Assembly: GCA_022730375.1 (NCBI GenBank)
Contig: DZDA01000002.1
Location: 1 to 64,000, forward strand
Length of the DNA stretch: 64,000 nt
DNA from: Thiomonas intermedia
Lineage (GTDB): Bacteria; Pseudomonadota; Gammaproteobacteria; Burkholderiales; Burkholderiaceae_C
Direction of reading: 5' to 3'
In this document: piece by piece, positions 33,760 to 48,884 of the stretch
Layout of the letters: each line of letters begins with the position of its first letter
Numbering within the stretch: the first letter of the stretch is position 1
Translations under genes and position numbers: made by a program
Notes under the pieces: model-generated
What the model was told of the DNA's origin: nothing
What the model saw: the letters and a program-made list of their open reading frames with translations, nothing else
Database searches by the model: none

Positions 33760-34293
33760 TCAGCGGCAATACTGCGAAATGAGCCCGGCGATCTTGGCGC
33801 GTTCTGCGGCACGTTGCGCATCGTCCATGATGACCCGCTGGCCTTGGGCGTCGACTTGCACCATGCGTTGACCGCTATCGAGCACCTGGAGTTGCTTTTG
33901 CGCCTGCAGGCAGTTCTGCTGGTTCACAAGCGCCTGGGCCTGTTGCTGCTGTAGTTTGGCCTGTTCCTGCGCGGCTTGCTCGGCCTTTTTCTGTTCAGCG
34001 ATTTTCTTTTCCAACTCGCTGCTGGCTTGGTGCTGCGGTGTTTCGCCGACTTGGGGCTGCGATGCAGAGTGACTTGCGGCGGCTGGAACGGCGGCGTTCG
34101 CGGCGGGGCGCTGCAGAATGTTGCTGGCGGGAATGTTGGCTGGCGGCGGCTGGTCGCTGTAATGCACCACGCCGCTGGCATCGCGCCATTTCCACTGTGC
34201 GGCGTGGGCGGACGTCATCCATATCAGGGCCATGGCCAGAAACAGTGCGCTGCTGATAACGCGAAATAGCGGAGCAGTTGCGAGAGTGCGCAT
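33760..34293 (-). CDS. DUF4124 domain protein, secreted/periplasmic
   Basis: The 177-residue protein has a signal peptide (LFRVISSALFLAMALIWMTSAHA) followed by the DUF4124 core QWKWRDASGVVHYSDQPPPANIP. A Gln/Ala/Lys-rich coiled coil (ASSELEKKIAEQKKAEQAAQEQAKLQQQQAQ) leads to a C-terminal part with two Cys. DUF4124 proteins are common in beta- and gammaproteobacteria, and their function is unknown. I use ATG 34293 (MRTLATAPLF); the track start at 34320 adds nine residues. It is divergent from guaB. Confidence 0.85.
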   Translation of the reverse strand: MRTLATAPLFRVISSALFLAMALIWMTSAHAAQWKWRDASGVVHYSDQPPPANIPASNILQRPAANAAVPAAASHSASQPQVGETPQHQASSELEKKIAEQKKAEQAAQEQAKLQQQQAQALVNQQNCLQAQKQLQVLDSGQRMVQVDAQGQRVIMDDAQRAAERAKIAGLISQYCR

Positions 34294-34333
34294 AAGGAGT
34301 CCCAAAGTCGCCGTGGTCAAAACAGGCCGCTAG

Positions 34334-35905
<1,572 letters not shown>

Positions 35906-35947
35906 ACTCTCATCCACATCGTCGGCTTCGCGCCGACGCTTGCTTTC

Positions 35948-37546
35948 ATGCACGACAAAATTCTCATTCTCGACTTCGGCTCCCAGGTCACGCAACTCAT
36001 CGCGCGCCGCGTGCGCGAGGCGCAGGTGTACTGTGAAATTCACCCTTGCGATGTGAGCGATGCCTTCGTGCGCGAGTTCGCGCCCAAGGGCATCATTCTC
36101 TCGGGCAGCCACGGCAGCACTTACGAAGATCACGAACTGCGCGCGCCGCAAGCCGTATGGGACTCCGGCGTGCCCGTGCTGGGCATTTGCTATGGCATGC
36201 AGACCATGGCGGCGCAACTGGGCGGCAAAGTGGAATGGAGCGACCACCGCGAGTTTGGTTATGCCGAAGTGCGCGCTCGCGGTCACACCCGGCTGTTCGA
36301 CGGCATCGAAGATTTCAGTACGGCCGAAGGGCATGGCATGCTCAAAGTGTGGATGAGCCACGGCGACAAGGTGACCGATATGCCGCCGGGGTTCAAGCTC
36401 ATGGCGTCCACGCCGAGTTGCGCCATCGCGGGCATGGCCGACGAGGCACGCGGTTACTACGCCTTGCAGTTTCACCCCGAAGTCACCCACACCGTGCAGG
36501 GCAAGGCCATGCTCACACGCTTCGTGCGCGAGATCTGCGGCTGCCGCGGCGACTGGGTCATGGGCGATTACATTGTTGAGGCGGTGCAGAGCATTCGCGA
36601 TCAGGTCGGTGACGAGGAGGTCATCCTCGGTCTGTCGGGCGGTGTCGATTCTTCGGTGGCGGCGGCGCTGATTCACCGCGCCATCGGCGACCAACTCACC
36701 TGCGTGTTCGTCGATCACGGCCTGCTGCGCCTGAACGAGGGCGACCTGGTGATGGACATGTTCGCGGGCAAGCTGCACGCCAAGGTGATCCGTGTGGACG
36801 CCGGCGATCTGTTCCTGGGCCAGTTGGCGGGTGTGACCGATCCCGAGAAAAAACGAAAGATCATCGGCGGACTGTTCGTCGATGTGTTCAAGGCCGAGGC
36901 TGCCAAGCTCAAAGGCGACGGCGCCAAGGGCGCGAAGTGGCTGGCGCAGGGCACCATCTACCCCGACGTCATCGAGTCGGGCGGCGCCAAGAGCAAGAAG
37001 GCCGTCACGATCAAGAGTCACCACAACGTGGGCGGCCTGCCCGAGCAACTCGGTCTGAAACTGCTGGAACCCCTGCGCGAACTGTTCAAGGATGAAGTGC
37101 GCGAGCTGGGTGTGGCGCTGGGCCTGCCGCCCGAAATGGTCTACCGCCACCCCTTCCCGGGCCCGGGGCTGGGCGTGCGTATTCTGGGTGAGGTGAAGAA
37201 GGAGTACGCCGACCTGCTGCGCCGGGCCGATGCCATCTTCATCGAAGAGCTGCGTTCGACCCTCGACCCGAATTCCGGCAAGAGCTGGTACGAGCTGACC
37301 AGCCAGGCCTTTACCGTGTTCCTGCCGGTCAAGAGCGTGGGCGTGATGGGGGATGGCCGCACCTACGACTATGTGGTCGCGCTGCGCGCGGTGCAGACCA
37401 GCGATTTCATGACCGCCGACTGGGCCGAGCTGCCCTATGCGCTGCTCAAGAAGGTATCCAGCCGCATCATCAACGAGGTTCGTGGCATCAACCGCGTGAC
37501 CTACGACGTCAGCTCTAAGCCGCCAGCGACCATCGAGTGGGAGTGA
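35948..37546 (+). CDS. guaA: GMP synthase (glutamine-hydrolysing)
   Basis: GuaA aminates XMP to GMP using glutamine and ATP. The 532-residue protein has a class I amidotransferase domain (nucleophile in [11 protein letters not shown], His/Glu in [10 protein letters not shown]), an ATP-pyrophosphatase P-loop ([14 protein letters not shown]), and a dimerisation domain ending with [21 protein letters not shown]. It follows guaB, forming the standard guaBA operon. Confidence 0.98.
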   Translation: MHDKILILDFGSQVTQLIARRVREAQVYCEIHPCDVSDAFVREFAPKGIILSGSHGSTYEDHELRAPQAVWDSGVPVLGICYGMQTMAAQLGGKVEWSDHREFGYAEVRARGHTRLFDGIEDFSTAEGHGMLKVWMSHGDKVTDMPPGFKLMASTPSCAIAGMADEARGYYALQFHPEVTHTVQGKAMLTRFVREICGCRGDWVMGDYIVEAVQSIRDQVGDEEVILGLSGGVDSSVAAALIHRAIGDQLTCVFVDHGLLRLNEGDLVMDMFAGKLHAKVIRVDAGDLFLGQLAGVTDPEKKRKIIGGLFVDVFKAEAAKLKGDGAKGAKWLAQGTIYPDVIESGGAKSKKAVTIKSHHNVGGLPEQLGLKLLEPLRELFKDEVRELGVALGLPPEMVYRHPFPGPGLGVRILGEVKKEYADLLRRADAIFIEELRSTLDPNSGKSWYELTSQAFTVFLPVKSVGVMGDGRTYDYVVALRAVQTSDFMTADWAELPYALLKKVSSRIINEVRGINRVTYDVSSKPPATIEWE

Positions 37547-37552
37547 AACCTT

Positions 37553-38340
<788 letters not shown>

Positions 38341-38382
38341 TTTCTCGCCTTTTCTCATCCTCAACTCTTTGCGGCCTTGTTC

Positions 38383-39333
38383 ATGTCAGATATCGAATCC
38401 GTCCCCGACCTGAAGCCCCGACGCGGTTTGCTGCGCCTCGTCTCACCCGCAGGCGCGGTGCAGGAGCCTCAGCGTCTGGATGTGGCCAAGGCCCATCTGC
38501 AAGCGCTGGGCTTTCGCGTACAGGCCGGTGCGCAAGTGGCGGCGCGCGTACAGCGCTTTGCCGGGACCGATGCGCAGCGTCTGCGCGCGATCCACGATGC
38601 GGCGCGCAGCAAGGCCGATGTGGTGATGATGACCCGCGGGGGTTATGGTCTGAGCCGTCTGCTGCAGGCTTTCGACTATGACCTGCTGGCACAAGCCATC
38701 AAAGGGCGCAAGCAGATGTGGATCGGGCACAGCGACTTCACCGCCCTGCAACTGGCCTTGCTCGCAAAAAAGGGCGCAGTCACCTTCAGCGGGCCGATGG
38801 CCTCCTACGACTTTGGCGACAAGAAGCCCGATGACATTACCGTCGACAGCTTTCTGGATGCGGCCGACGGCACTCTGGAAGCGGTGGGTTTTGCCTGCGA
38901 CGATGCGCCGCGCGGTCTTGACGTCGAGGGCGTGCTTTGGGGCGGCAATCTGGCCCTGGTGACCAGCCTGATCGGCACGCCGTACCTCCCTCGCGCCAAA
39001 GGGGTGTTGTTTCTGGAGGATGTGAACGAGCATCCCTACAGCGTCGAGCGCATGTTCAGCCAGCTGCTCCATGCCGGTGTGGCCCAGCGCCAGAAGGCGG
39101 TGTTGCTCGGGCAATTCACAGCCTACAAACTCAGCGCCCACGATGCTGGTTATGACCTGAACGCTGCGGTGGACTGGCTGCGTGCGCAACTCAAGCCGCA
39201 CGGTGTGCCCGTGTTGACCGGGTTGCCGTTCGGTCATGTGCGCACCAAACTGACCTTGCCCCACGGGGTTCGCACGCATGTGCTGCGTGACGGGCAGGAA
39301 GTCTTTCTGTTTTTCCCGCACGCCCAGCACTGA
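38383..39333 (+). CDS. ldcA: Muramoyltetrapeptide (LD-)carboxypeptidase, S66 family
   Basis: LdcA removes the terminal D-Ala from murein tetrapeptides in peptidoglycan recycling. The 316-residue protein shows the S66 features: an early strand LRLVSPAGAV, GGYGLSRLL, the nucleophile Ser in WIGHSDFTAL, and the Glu/His region LFLEDVNEHPYSVERM and PFGHVRTKLTLPHG. I take ATG 38383 (MSDIESVPDL); the track starts two codons earlier at TTG. It converges on the DUF3106 gene. Confidence 0.92.
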   Translation: MSDIESVPDLKPRRGLLRLVSPAGAVQEPQRLDVAKAHLQALGFRVQAGAQVAARVQRFAGTDAQRLRAIHDAARSKADVVMMTRGGYGLSRLLQAFDYDLLAQAIKGRKQMWIGHSDFTALQLALLAKKGAVTFSGPMASYDFGDKKPDDITVDSFLDAADGTLEAVGFACDDAPRGLDVEGVLWGGNLALVTSLIGTPYLPRAKGVLFLEDVNEHPYSVERMFSQLLHAGVAQRQKAVLLGQFTAYKLSAHDAGYDLNAAVDWLRAQLKPHGVPVLTGLPFGHVRTKLTLPHGVRTHVLRDGQEVFLFFPHAQH

Positions 39334-39378
39334 GTCTGACTCAACGGGGCGGACTGTTGCGGGCTGTTCAAGGGCGCT

Positions 39379-39657
39379 CTATTGGCGCCGCTGCTGGTAC
39401 TCGCGCCGCAGCCGCTCCTGCTCGCTGGGCGGAAGGCGCTTGAAGCGCTCTTGTTCCTGCAGAATGCGCTCGCGCTGCTGCGGCGGCATGCGCTCCCATT
39501 GCTGGTATGCGCCTTTGCCATCGCGCTGATTTGCAGAGGCCGTCGGCGCCATCATCATCACTCCAAACGCAGCAATGGCGATGGCCGCCGCGGTGAGTCT
39601 TGCCTTGCGCAGTCGGGCGCGCAATTTGATCGAATGGCACTCAAGCCGGATTGCCAT
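39379..39657 (-). CDS. DUF3106 family exported protein
   Basis: The 92-residue protein has an N-terminal hydrophobic segment (LTAAAIAIAAFGVMMMAPTASA) that looks like a signal peptide. The DUF3106-type core follows, with repeated 'P..R.R...EQ' units (WERMPPQQRERILQEQERFKRLPPSEQERLRREY). DUF3106 genes commonly sit next to a sigma factor in betaproteobacteria, and their role is unknown. Its ATG (39657) overlaps the end of the upstream putative anti-sigma gene by 17 nt, so the two are likely translationally linked. Confidence 0.83.
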   Translation of the reverse strand: MAIRLECHSIKLRARLRKARLTAAAIAIAAFGVMMMAPTASANQRDGKGAYQQWERMPPQQRERILQEQERFKRLPPSEQERLRREYQQRRQ

Positions 39658-40096
39658 TTTGCAGCCCTTGTTGCAGCATTTGCGGGTGATTGGAAAGCCA
39701 CTGATAAAACTCGATGTTCTGTACCGCGTCTGCCACCTGCGGGCTGAGTGACTGGGAGTCAAATCCACCCGGATAAGCCCCGTTGCCGCTTGTGAGGTGC
39801 GGCACGCTGATGAACACCGCCAAAGCCAGCGAAGCGGTGGCCATGCCTGCGGCAAACACCCGGGGCCAGCGCACGGTGCGAGAAGAATGACGCGGCAGGC
39901 GGCGATGCGGCAGGCGTGCAGCAAGCTGGGGCAGGGGCGCCAGAAGGTGGCTCAGCTGCTGGCCGAACTGCAGCTCTTGCTGGCACTGCGGGCAATTTTT
40001 CAGATGAGCCTCGATATGCGCCGCCTGTTCAGCCGACGCCAGACCACTGCGATAGTGGTCGATCTGAGCGGAAGAGAGATGGTTGCGGGTCGTCAT
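39641..40096 (-). CDS. Putative anti-sigma factor (zinc-finger type, single TM)
   Basis: The 151-residue protein has a ZAS-like motif near the N-terminus (HIEAHLKNCPQCQQELQ, HX3..CX2C), a central membrane span (VFAAGMATASLALAVFISV), and a small periplasmic C-terminus (AVQNIEFYQWLSNHPQMLQQ). This topology, directly downstream of an ECF sigma gene, supports an anti-sigma role (inference). The start is ATG 40096 (MTTRNHLSSAQ); the track start adds 17 residues. The family name is not certain. Confidence 0.78.
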   Translation of the reverse strand: MTTRNHLSSAQIDHYRSGLASAEQAAHIEAHLKNCPQCQQELQFGQQLSHLLAPLPQLAARLPHRRLPRHSSRTVRWPRVFAAGMATASLALAVFISVPHLTSGNGAYPGGFDSQSLSPQVADAVQNIEFYQWLSNHPQMLQQGLQNGNPA

Positions 40097-40118
40097 GATG
40101 TCACCTGATTCAGGCAGT

Positions 40119-40712
40119 TCAAACTTTAGCGGGATGGTCGGATTCAAGCAATTCCCTCAAGCGGGTGAGCGCGCGCATGTGGTGCGTTTTGACGCTACCT
40201 TCACTGACTTTCATCGTCGCTGCCGTGTCCACGATGGACAAACCTTCCATTTCGCGCAGCAGAAACGCCTCGCGCTGCCGCGGGCTGAGGGCGGAAATGG
40301 CATCGGCAATGCGTCCGGCAAGCTGGCCGTTGGCGACTTCCTGCTCCGGGCCGAGGGCGCCGTCGGCAATCTGCTCCCAACTGGGCGGTTGATCGTCTTC
40401 TTCGTCGCTGGAGAAGAAAAAATCGAAAATTTTCTCCACCTTGCGCCGACGGTGCATATCGGTGATGCGGTTGCGCAGAATGCTGTAGAACAGCGGCGCC
40501 CATTCCTCCGCCGGCCGCAGCTTGTAGTTGCTCACCAGTTTGAGCAGGCTGTCCTGCACCACATCGGCGGCCAGCGCAGCGTCGCGCAATTCAATCAGCG
40601 CCATGCGGGTGGCGCGCACGCGCACCTCGGCGCAAAAACGATTGAGCGCGACCGAATCGTGTTGCGAGGTGTCGATCACGAGCGCTTGGGAGAGGGCGTA
40701 AGCATGATCCAT
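40119..40712 (-). CDS. ECF-type RNA polymerase sigma factor
   Basis: The 197-residue protein has sigma-70 region 2 (AALAADVVQDSLLKLVSNYKL, ending with FYSILRNRITDMHRRRKVEK) and region 4 (ALSPRQREAFLLREMEGLSIVDTAATMKVSEGSVKTHHMRALTRLREL). An acidic linker (FFSSDEEDDQPPSWEQ) joins them. It heads a three-gene operon with the putative anti-sigma and DUF3106 genes. I use ATG 40712 (MDHAYALSQ); the 459-aa track ORF is an artefact extending into dapC antisense. The target promoters are unknown. Confidence 0.9.
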   Translation of the reverse strand: MDHAYALSQALVIDTSQHDSVALNRFCAEVRVRATRMALIELRDAALAADVVQDSLLKLVSNYKLRPAEEWAPLFYSILRNRITDMHRRRKVEKIFDFFFSSDEEDDQPPSWEQIADGALGPEQEVANGQLAGRIADAISALSPRQREAFLLREMEGLSIVDTAATMKVSEGSVKTHHMRALTRLRELLESDHPAKV

Positions 40713-40907
40713 AGCATAGTGGGCCGGTTCTGGCGGGTGGGTTTCGGTCGAAAACGGGGTCTTAGCCTCTGTAACGCCGTTCCACATGCCGTGATGACAG
40801 CGAATCCGCTCGCCAGACTGAAAATTTCTGTGACGCCGCCCGGTTTGCGCCTGCGCAGGGCTCCGTAGAATGGCAGCGCCTTTCGCCATCCCGCCCCAGC
40901 GCTTGCC

Positions 40908-42119
40908 GTGAACCCTCGCCTCGACCTGCTTCAGCCCTATCCGTTTGAAAAACTGCGCGCGCTCCACCAAGGGGTGACGGCACCCGCGCAGTGGCCTGCG
41001 ATCAGCCTGGGCATAGGCGAGCCCAAACATCCCACCCCGTCCTTCATCCGCGATGCCCTGGCCGCCCATCTGGAGGGTCTGTCGGTCTATCCCAGCACGC
41101 TCGGCACGGCGGAACTGCGGGAGGCTTGCGCGCAATGGGCGAGCCGCCGCTACGGCGTGCCGCTGAACGCGCAGACGCAGGTGCTGCCGATCAACGGATC
41201 GCGCGAGGCGCTGTTCGCCATTGCGCAGACCGTGGTGGACGCGAGCCGGGCCGGGGCCACGGTGGTCTGTCCCAATCCGTTCTATCAAATCTATGAAGGC
41301 GCTGCGTTGCTGGCTGGCGCGCAGCCGTATTTCGCCGCGGTGGATGCGCAGCGCAATTTCGCCGTCGATTGGGCGGCAGTGCCCGAGGCGGTGTGGCAGC
41401 GCACCCAGTTGCTCTACGTTTGCTCGCCGGGCAATCCCACAGGCGCGGTCATGCCCCTGGAAGAATGGAAGTTGCTGTTCGAGTTGTCCGACCGGCACGG
41501 TTTTGTCATTGCCAGCGACGAGTGCTATTCAGAAATCTGGTTCGGCGGGCAACCTCCGCTGGGCGGACTGGAAGCCGCATGGCAACTGGGGCGGACGGAC
41601 TTTCGCAACCTGCTGTTCTTCACCTCGCTTTCCAAGCGCTCGAACGTGCCCGGTCTGCGCTCCGGTTTTGTCGCGGGCGATGCCAAGCTGATTGCGGCTT
41701 TCACCCGCTATCGCACTTACCACGGCAGCGCGATGGGGCCAGCCGTGCAGGCCGCAAGCGCCGCCGCCTGGAACGATGAAACGCATGTCGAGCACAACCG
41801 CGCGCTATACCGCGAAAAATTCGTCGCCGTGCTGCCGATTTTGCAGCCGGTACTCGACGTGCAATTGCCCGATGCCGGGTTCTACCTCTGGGCGGCCACG
41901 CCGGGCGATGATGCGCAGTTCTCCCGCGGGCTGCTCGAAAAATACAATGTCACTGTTTTGCCGGGCAGCTATCTGGCGCGGGAGCAGGACGGCACCAATC
42001 CGGGGCGCGGTCGTATTCGCATGGCCCTGGTGGCCCCGCTGGAAGAATGCGTCGAAGCCGCCCGCCGTATTGCCGCCTATTGTTCTGAACTGATCCACTC
42101 ACAAAGACCCTCACCATGA
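40908..42119 (+). CDS. dapC: N-succinyldiaminopimelate aminotransferase
   Basis: This PLP enzyme makes N-succinyl-L,L-diaminopimelate in lysine/peptidoglycan precursor synthesis. The 403-residue class I aminotransferase has [24 protein letters not shown], and the PLP lysine in [18 protein letters not shown]. It starts at GTG 40908. Its stop overlaps dapD (ATGA at 42116-42119), forming a dapC-dapD unit with dapE further on. Confidence 0.95.
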   Translation: MNPRLDLLQPYPFEKLRALHQGVTAPAQWPAISLGIGEPKHPTPSFIRDALAAHLEGLSVYPSTLGTAELREACAQWASRRYGVPLNAQTQVLPINGSREALFAIAQTVVDASRAGATVVCPNPFYQIYEGAALLAGAQPYFAAVDAQRNFAVDWAAVPEAVWQRTQLLYVCSPGNPTGAVMPLEEWKLLFELSDRHGFVIASDECYSEIWFGGQPPLGGLEAAWQLGRTDFRNLLFFTSLSKRSNVPGLRSGFVAGDAKLIAAFTRYRTYHGSAMGPAVQAASAAAWNDETHVEHNRALYREKFVAVLPILQPVLDVQLPDAGFYLWAATPGDDAQFSRGLLEKYNVTVLPGSYLAREQDGTNPGRGRIRMALVAPLEECVEAARRIAAYCSELIHSQRPSP

Positions 42120-42937
42120 CGCAACAACTGCAGACCCTTATCGACCAGGCTTGGGAAAACCGCACCGAATACAGCCCGGCCAATGCACCGGCTGAACTGC
42201 GCGATGCCGTGGGCCACGTGATCGACCAGCTCAACGTGGGCAAACTGCGGGTGGCCGAGCGCGTGGGCGGCGAGTGGGTGACGCACCAGTGGCTGAAAAA
42301 GGCCGTGCTGCTGAGCTTCCGTCTGCACGACAACGTGGCCATGCAGGCCGGCGATCTGCACTTTTTCGACAAGGTGCAGACCAAGTTCCACAACCTCGAC
42401 GAAGCGCAGATGCGCGCCACCGGGGTGCGCGTGGTGCCGCCGGCCGTGGCGCGGCACGGCTCTTATATCGCGCCCAATGTGGTGCTCATGCCGTCGTATG
42501 TGAACATCGGCGCCTATGTGGACGAGGGCACGATGGTCGATACCTGGGCCACCGTGGGGTCGTGCGCGCAGATCGGCAAGAACGTGCATCTGTCCGGCGG
42601 CGTAGGCATCGGCGGGGTGCTCGAACCCATCCAGGCCAACCCGACCATCATCGGCGACAACTGCTTCATCGGCGCGCGCTCGGAGGTGGTGGAGGGTGTG
42701 ATCGTCGAAGACAATTGCGTCATTTCGATGGGCGTCTACATCGGCAAATCGACCAAGATCTACGACCGCGCCACCGGCGAAGTGAGCTATGGCCGCATTC
42801 CCGAGGGTTCAGTGGTGGTCAGCGGCAACTTGCCCAGCAGCGATGGCAAATACAGCTTGTACTGCGCCGTAATCGTCAAACAGGTGGATGCGCAGACGCG
42901 CTCCAAGACCAGCATCAACGAACTGCTGCGGACCTGA
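42116..42937 (+). CDS. dapD: Tetrahydrodipicolinate N-succinyltransferase
   Basis: DapD adds succinyl from succinyl-CoA to tetrahydrodipicolinate in the succinylase branch of DAP synthesis. The 273-residue trimeric protein has a left-handed beta-helix with hexapeptide turns ([43 protein letters not shown]) and the typical N-terminus [13 protein letters not shown]. It overlaps the dapC stop by 4 nt. Confidence 0.97.
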   Translation: MTQQLQTLIDQAWENRTEYSPANAPAELRDAVGHVIDQLNVGKLRVAERVGGEWVTHQWLKKAVLLSFRLHDNVAMQAGDLHFFDKVQTKFHNLDEAQMRATGVRVVPPAVARHGSYIAPNVVLMPSYVNIGAYVDEGTMVDTWATVGSCAQIGKNVHLSGGVGIGGVLEPIQANPTIIGDNCFIGARSEVVEGVIVEDNCVISMGVYIGKSTKIYDRATGEVSYGRIPEGSVVVSGNLPSSDGKYSLYCAVIVKQVDAQTRSKTSINELLRT

Positions 42938-42993
42938 CAGGTACTGCGCGCAGCCTCGGGATCTCGGCGTCCAACACTAAAAAAGGGGGAGTT

Positions 42994-46266
<3,273 letters not shown>

Positions 46267-46270
<4 letters not shown>

Positions 46271-48216
46271 TCCGGCTGACCGACATCGTCTTGCGCCGCG
46301 GCATTCAGGTGGTGCTCGATCAGGCCAGCCTGACCCTGCACCCCGGCGACAAGGTCGGCCTGGTGGGAGTAAACGGCGCGGGGAAAACGTCTTTGTTCGC
46401 CTTGCTGCTCGGCGGACTGCATGAAGATGCGGGCAAGCTGGAAAAGCCGGCGAACTGGCGTCTGGCCACGGTGGCCCAGGACGTTCCCGATTCCGACGGC
46501 ACCGCGACCGATTTCGTGCTGCAAGGCGATGTTGCCCTGCAAGCCGCGCAGCAGGCGCTGCAGGCCGCCATGGCCGCGCCCGAACACGACGAAGCCTCGG
46601 GTCATGCCCTGGCCGAAGCGCAGCATGCGTTTGAACTGGCCGATGGCTACACCGCCCGCGCCCGCGCCGAAGCCTTGCTGCTCGGCCTGGGCTTCAGCGT
46701 GGCCGAACTGCGCAAGCCGGTGATGCAGTTCTCCGGCGGCTGGCGCATGCGGCTGGCCTTGGCGCAGGCGCTGTTCGCTCCCAGCGACTGCCTGCTGCTC
46801 GACGAGCCGACCAATCACCTCGACCTCGACGCGCTGGTCTGGCTGGAGCAATGGCTGGCGCGCTATCCCGGTCTGTTGCTGGTCATTTCGCACGACCGCG
46901 AATTTCTCGACGCGGTGTGCCGCGTCACCGTGCATCTCGACGGCGGCAAGCTCACCCGCTACGGCGGCAATTACACCCTGTTCGAAGAGCAGCGCGCCGA
47001 AAAACTCATGCAGCAGCAGGCGGCGTTCACCCGCCAGCAGCAAGACATCGCGCGGCTGACGCGCTTTGTCGAACGCTTCCGCGCCAAAGCGACCAAGGCG
47101 CGGCAGGCGCAGAGCCGCATGAAAGCGCTTGAACGCATGGAACGGCTGGCGCCGGTCTATCTGAGCGGGGCGCTGCGCATCGAACTGCTGGAGCCGCTGA
47201 ACCTGCCGCAGCAGTTGCTCACCTTGAGCGAGGCCGACTGCGGCTACGGCGATCCGCCGGTATTGCGCTCGGTGGCGCGTGAAATCACCGGTGGGCTGCG
47301 CATCGGCATTCTGGGGGCGAACGGGCAGGGCAAGTCCACACTGGTGAAAACGCTGGCCGGGGTGTTGCCCCTGCGGGCCGGGCACCGCCGAGAAGGCAAA
47401 GGGCTGGTGATCGGCTACTTCGCGCAGCAGGAAGTGGATGTGCTGCGGCTCGACGAAACGCCCCTGCAGCACATGCAGCGCCTGGCGCGCGACATCGCCC
47501 CCAGCACCACGGAACAAGAATGGCGCAACTGGCTCGGACGCTATCAGTTCGACGGCGACATGATGACCCGCGCCTGCGGCAGCTTTTCCGGTGGCGAAAA
47601 AGCACGGCTGGCGCTGGCCCTGGTGATCTGGCGCAAACCCAATCTGCTGTTGCTCGACGAGCCGACCAACCACCTCGATCTGCCCACCCGCGAGGCGCTC
47701 GCCATGGCCTTGCAGGACTTCGCGGGCACGGTGCTGCTGGTGTCGCACGACCGGGCCTTGCTGCGCGCCACCTGCGACGCTTTCTGGCTGGTGGCCGACG
47801 GTCAGGTGCGAGATTTCGACGGCAGTCTCGACGACTATCAGCAATGGGCGCTCTCGCGCACTGCCCAGCGCCAGAGCGCAGCGCAAGACAAGCCGCAGCC
47901 GTCTGGCGTCGCTGCAGACGAACCCTTGCCCGCCGCCGACCGCAAGGAAGCCCGCCGCCAGCAGGCCGAGCAGCGGCAGCAGCGCGCGCAGCAGCTCAAG
48001 CCGGTCAAGGCCGAGTTCACGCGGGTCGAACAAGAGCTGCGCCAACTCGAAGCCGAGCGCACCGCCATCGAGGCCGCGCTGGCGCACCCGGACACGCCGG
48101 CCGCCGAACGGGTGGAGCAGGGGCGGCGGCATCACGCCCTGGCTGAGCGCATCGGCGCACTGGAAGAGCGCTGGCTTGAACTGGGCGAACAACTGGAGTC
48201 TTTGCAATCGGTTTGA
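46267..48216 (+). CDS. ABC-F family ATPase (YheS-like)
   Basis: The 649-residue protein has two ABC domains with no membrane segments: Walker A GVNGAGKTSLFALL and GANGQGKSTLVKTL, signatures FSGGWRMRLALA and FSGGEKARLALA, and a Lys/Arg-rich inter-domain linker (PtIM). ABC-F proteins act on the ribosomal E site to rescue or protect translation. The N-terminus (RLTDIVLRRGIQVVLDQASLTLHPGDKVGLVG) resembles YheS. A coiled-coil C-terminus ends the protein. The start overlaps prmB by 4 nt. Confidence 0.92.
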
Positions 48217-48245
48217 GAGCCCCCAGACCTGCCGCGTGCGCGCCA

Positions 48246-48295
48246 GGCCCCCCGAGGGGGATGAGAAAACTTGGGGCGGCCCTACGTTTTCTCAT
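48246..48295 (-). repeat. Hairpin repeat element, copy D (3' of the ABC-F gene)
   Basis: ATGAGAAAAC and GTTTTCTCAT form a perfect 10-bp stem around TTGGGGCGGCCCTAC (15 nt), preceded by CCCCCCGAGGGGG. The stem sequence differs from all other copies while the loop is preserved. The remaining intergenic bases to 48412 show nothing else clear. Confidence 0.85.
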
Positions 48296-48412
48296 GCGCG
48301 CCCGCCGCGAAATTTGATCCATGCTGATATGCGGACGTTTCTATCCGAGTAAATTACTCGGCTGTTCATTCACCTCAGCGCCGATCTGTCTGCGCGCCAT
48401 CCCGGAGTCCCC

Positions 48413-48805
48413 ATGAAACAAACCCTGCTGCAGGAAAAATACCCCGTTTACGTTGCCGAAGTTTCCAAATCCGAAACGCGTTACACCACGGTCGATGAAG
48501 TGGTGGCGTATTTCAAGGAAAAGATCGCGGCCAACCCCAAGGTGAAATTCATCGCCGTGTTCGACCATTTCGAACACACCACCCAGATCGGCGGCACTAT
48601 TGCGCCGGAAATCAAGGCTGCAGCCGAAGTGATCTTCTGCTTCGGCATCGCGCTGCCCAACCCCATGGTGCTGGCTGTGCGTCCCCGCTCCATCGGCATT
48701 GCCGACATGGGCGACAAGTTTGTAGTCACCTTCCTCGAAGCGCCGATGGCCCCTGCCAACGAAGCCATGGAAGCCTGGACCAAGGGTCTGCACACCAAAG
48801 ACTGA
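48413..48805 (+). CDS. Conserved hypothetical protein, about 130 residues
   Basis: The 130-residue soluble protein (MKQTLLQEKYPVYVAEVSK) has alternating strands and helices, with no signal peptide or membrane segment. Segments such as FIAVFDHFEHTTQIGG and FCFGIALPNPMVLAVRPRSIGIADMGDK are conserved-looking, with His residues in a DHFEHT motif that could bind metal or cofactor (inference). I think it belongs to a small proteobacterial DUF family (possibly DUF6858), not confirmed. It has a terminator and no operon partners. Confidence 0.8.
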   Translation: MKQTLLQEKYPVYVAEVSKSETRYTTVDEVVAYFKEKIAANPKVKFIAVFDHFEHTTQIGGTIAPEIKAAAEVIFCFGIALPNPMVLAVRPRSIGIADMGDKFVVTFLEAPMAPANEAMEAWTKGLHTKD

Positions 48806-48837
48806 TTTCGGCTCCGGCCCTTTCAGCCTGACCAAGG

Positions 48838-48872
48838 CGCCGCGCGACTGCGAAGTCCGCGGTGTTTTTTTG
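48838..48872 (+). terminator. Rho-independent terminator after the conserved hypothetical gene
   Basis: Around 48838-48862, CGCCGCG-CGACT and AGTC-CGCGGTG pair around GCGA, followed by a run of T (TGTTTTTTT). It separates the gene from the convergent MATE gene. Confidence 0.85.
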
Positions 48873-48884
48873 TGTGCCGAAAAA

